Shown here one piece after another: positions 6,927 through 8,155 of a stretch of 8,155 bases of DNA (the first letter of the stretch is position 1; each line of letters opens with the position of its first letter). The stretch is from Chloroflexota bacterium. GTDB lineage: Bacteria > Chloroflexota > Anaerolineae > Aggregatilineales > UBA2796. The position numbers and the translations under genes were made by a program. The stretch lies in NCBI GenBank assembly GCA_003695215.1, contig RFIM01000056.1:1-8155 (forward strand), written 5' to 3'. The notes beneath the pieces are model-generated. The model saw only the letters and a list, made by a program, of their open reading frames with translations, ran no database searches and was not told the origin of the DNA.

Positions 6927-6940
6927 TGCGCCAGTTTTAG
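6901..6940. repeat. large inverted repeat upstream of the sigma gene, possible operator
   Basis: CTAAACTGGCACAAAG (6901-6916) is the near-perfect reverse complement of CTTTGCGCCAGTTTTAG (6924-6940). There are 15 pairs, one A/C mismatch (6911/6929) and one extra T (6938), around the seven-base centre CAAGTAT. It lies 25 bases upstream of the sigma start codon and covers the best candidate -10 box. As DNA it could be a dimeric repressor's operator. As RNA, if transcription starts further upstream, it would be a strong leader hairpin or attenuator. Confidence 0.75.
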
Positions 6941-6965
6941 GCAAGCGCTGCAGGTAAGTTCGGCT

Positions 6966-7511
6966 ATGGATGATAAGCAGCTCATCAGCGCCATCAAGCG
7001 CCGCGATCAGCAAGCGCTGCTGGAACTCTACCAGCGCTACGCAGATTACGTCTTCAGCATTGCCTATCGCGTGCTGGACGATCAGGCAAGCGCTGAGGAA
7101 TGCTTGCAGGACGTCTTTTTGCGCATCTGGCAACGTATTGATCAGTACGATGAAGAGCGCGGCGTCTTCGCCACATGGCTAGCGCGTGTGACGCGCAACA
7201 TGGCGATCGATCGGCTGCGGCAAACAACGCGGCGCGTCAAATTGGCGGATAGCTTGCTGAGCGATGAAACGCAGGCCACTATGGACTTTCTGAGCGAATG
7301 GGCCGATCGAGAGCGCGCTGAGAATCTGCGTGCTATGATCGAGCGCTTGCCTGCCGAGCAGGTACAAGTGATCGCGCTGAGTTACTACGGCGGCATGACG
7401 CAGGCGGAAATTGCCGAGCATTTGAACCTTCCGCTCGGCACGGTTAAGACGCGAATGCGCGCAGCTTTGCAAAAATTGCGTGAAGCCTGGAACGCGAGCG
7501 AAGATCGCTGA
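6966..7511 (+). CDS. ECF-type RNA polymerase sigma factor (SigK-like)
   Basis: The 181-residue protein is a group 4 (extracytoplasmic function) sigma factor that directs RNA polymerase to a small regulon when released by its anti-sigma factor. Region 2 spans about 18-86, with LYQRYADYVFSIAYR (21-35), the core-binding EECLQDVFLRIW (44-55) and the -10-contacting end WLARVTRNMAIDRLR (71-85). Region 4 spans about 120-173, with the helix-turn-helix MTQAEIAEHLNLPLGTVKTR (144-163). No long C-terminal extension is present. The frame is open 37 codons further upstream, but the family begins at the ATG at 6966. The AGG at 6952-6954 is a weak Shine-Dalgarno at 11 bases. The anti-sigma gene starts 14 bases after the stop. 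The pairing with an RskA-type partner points to the SigK-like group. Confidence 0.94.
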   Translation: MDDKQLISAIKRRDQQALLELYQRYADYVFSIAYRVLDDQASAEECLQDVFLRIWQRIDQYDEERGVFATWLARVTRNMAIDRLRQTTRRVKLADSLLSDETQATMDFLSEWADRERAENLRAMIERLPAEQVQVIALSYYGGMTQAEIAEHLNLPLGTVKTRMRAALQKLREAWNASEDR

Positions 7512-7525
7512 GCGGAGATGAGCTG

Positions 7526-8155
7526 ATGAGAGACGGGCAAGAGCTGGACGAGCGAATCGCCGCTTATGTTCTCGGCACGCTGCCTGCTGCTGAGCGTGCT
7601 GAGGTCGAGGCGCTGTTGGCGCGCTCGGCAGAGGCACAAGCGCTGTTGGCGGAATATCAGGCATTGTTTGGCGCGCTAGGCGCGTTAGCGCCACATCGGG
7701 CCGCGCCTTCAGGCGCAGCCGAGCGCTTCCGCGCGCGCCTGGCTGCTGAGAGTGCAGCTGCCAAGCCGAGGCGGCGCTTCTCAATTCGCGTGGCTTTGGC
7801 TGCGGCAGCGCTGCTTGCCCTAGCGATAGGCGCGCTGTTGCTGCTGGCGCCGCGCCAAGATGAGATCGCTGCGCTGCTCAACGACCCACGCGCGCTGCGC
7901 ATTGAGCTGGCGCCGCAAGGCGCGCTCACAGGAACTGTGCGCCTGATCGCCTTGCCTGAGAGCGATCAAGGCGTGCTGATCGCCGATTTGCCGCAACCTG
8001 CGCCCGAGCAGCAGTACCAACTCTGGTTCATCCTCTCAGAGACGGACATCCGCAGCGGCGGCGTTTTGGAAGGCACGCAGCCTTTGCGCGTCCGCGTGCC
8101 TGATCCCAGCCGCGCCTACACGCTCGGCTTGACGCTAGAGCCGCGTGGCGGCAGC
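7526..8155 (+). CDS. RskA-like membrane anti-sigma factor (3' end outside window)
   Basis: The reading frame runs to the window edge with 210 residues and no stop, so the gene is truncated by the window. The N-terminal cytoplasmic part (about 1-55) is a short helical sigma-binding domain with LDERIAAYVLGTLPAAER (7-24). It lacks the HxxxCxxC zinc motif of ZAS-type anti-sigma factors. A basic stretch PRRRF (81-85) precedes one membrane segment (about 87-108), giving N-in, C-out topology. The exported part has RskA-family features: GVLIADLPQP (149-158) and YQLWFIL (164-170). GGAG (7514-7517) lies eight bases before the ATG; an earlier ATG at 7518 runs straight into TGA. It would hold the adjacent sigma factor at the membrane and release it by proteolysis, as inferred from the SigK/RskA family. 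Confidence 0.9.
   Translation, partial: MRDGQELDERIAAYVLGTLPAAERAEVEALLARSAEAQALLAEYQALFGALGALAPHRAAPSGAAERFRARLAAESAAAKPRRRFSIRVALAAAALLALAIGALLLLAPRQDEIAALLNDPRALRIELAPQGALTGTVRLIALPESDQGVLIADLPQPAPEQQYQLWFILSETDIRSGGVLEGTQPLRVRVPDPSRAYTLGLTLEPRGGS

Noticed and set aside
6855..6965. 37-residue N-terminal extension of the sigma factor
   Set aside because: ECF proteins of this type start at the MDDKQL position. The extension would run through the large inverted repeat and the candidate promoter.
7179..7784. Minus-strand frame of 201 codons across the sigma/anti-sigma junction
   Set aside because: Both plus-strand genes beneath it have clear family motifs and a ribosome site at the junction.

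Overview
The window is a compact, GC-rich bacterial chromosomal segment. It holds eight protein-coding genes on both strands, short spacers, and no RNA genes, insertion sequences or CRISPR arrays that I can see. The gene content suggests a bacterium of the Chloroflexota (Anaerolineae-like) or a nearby lineage: an actinobacterial-length inositol-phosphate synthase, a glutaryl-CoA-dehydrogenase-like acyl-CoA dehydrogenase, an M29 aminopeptidase, a Tat-exported ferritin-like protein and a SigK/RskA-type sigma/anti-sigma pair. That placement is inference from protein flavour, not proof.

Layout. Positions 21-1160 (+) encode myo-inositol-1-phosphate synthase. It faces an acyl-CoA dehydrogenase (1203-2420, -), and a 10-bp-stem hairpin lies between the two stop codons. 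The acyl-CoA dehydrogenase and a small HNH nuclease gene (2596-2886, +) diverge from a spacer in which I can place two back-to-back candidate promoters. The HNH gene ends tail-to-tail on a two-gene minus-strand operon: an M29 aminopeptidase (4812-5915) followed 9 bases later by a D-apionate-lactonase-family protein (2883-4802). The HNH and lactonase genes share one CTAG tetranucleotide as both stop codons. Upstream of the operon a 12-bp-stem terminator closes a Tat-exported, PF13668-type ferritin-like gene (6026-6760, -). That gene diverges from an ECF sigma factor (6966-7511, +), which is followed by its membrane anti-sigma factor (7526 to the window end, incomplete).

How they fit together. 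The right-hand third is the most coherent unit: a sigma/anti-sigma switch divergent from an exported putative di-iron protein, sharing a 205-base intergenic region with two inverted repeats. The larger repeat covers the candidate sigma-gene promoter. The left and middle genes look like metabolic housekeeping: inositol lipid or solute synthesis, acyl-CoA oxidation, peptide turnover and possibly sugar-acid lactone hydrolysis. No stretch longer than about 205 bases lacks a gene.

I see no clearly new multi-gene defence or mobile system. The best leads are the operator-like inverted repeat in front of the sigma gene, the sigma/anti-sigma/ferritin-like arrangement, the lactonase-family gene paired with an aminopeptidase and no apiose genes, and the strong excess of the palindrome AGCGCT.
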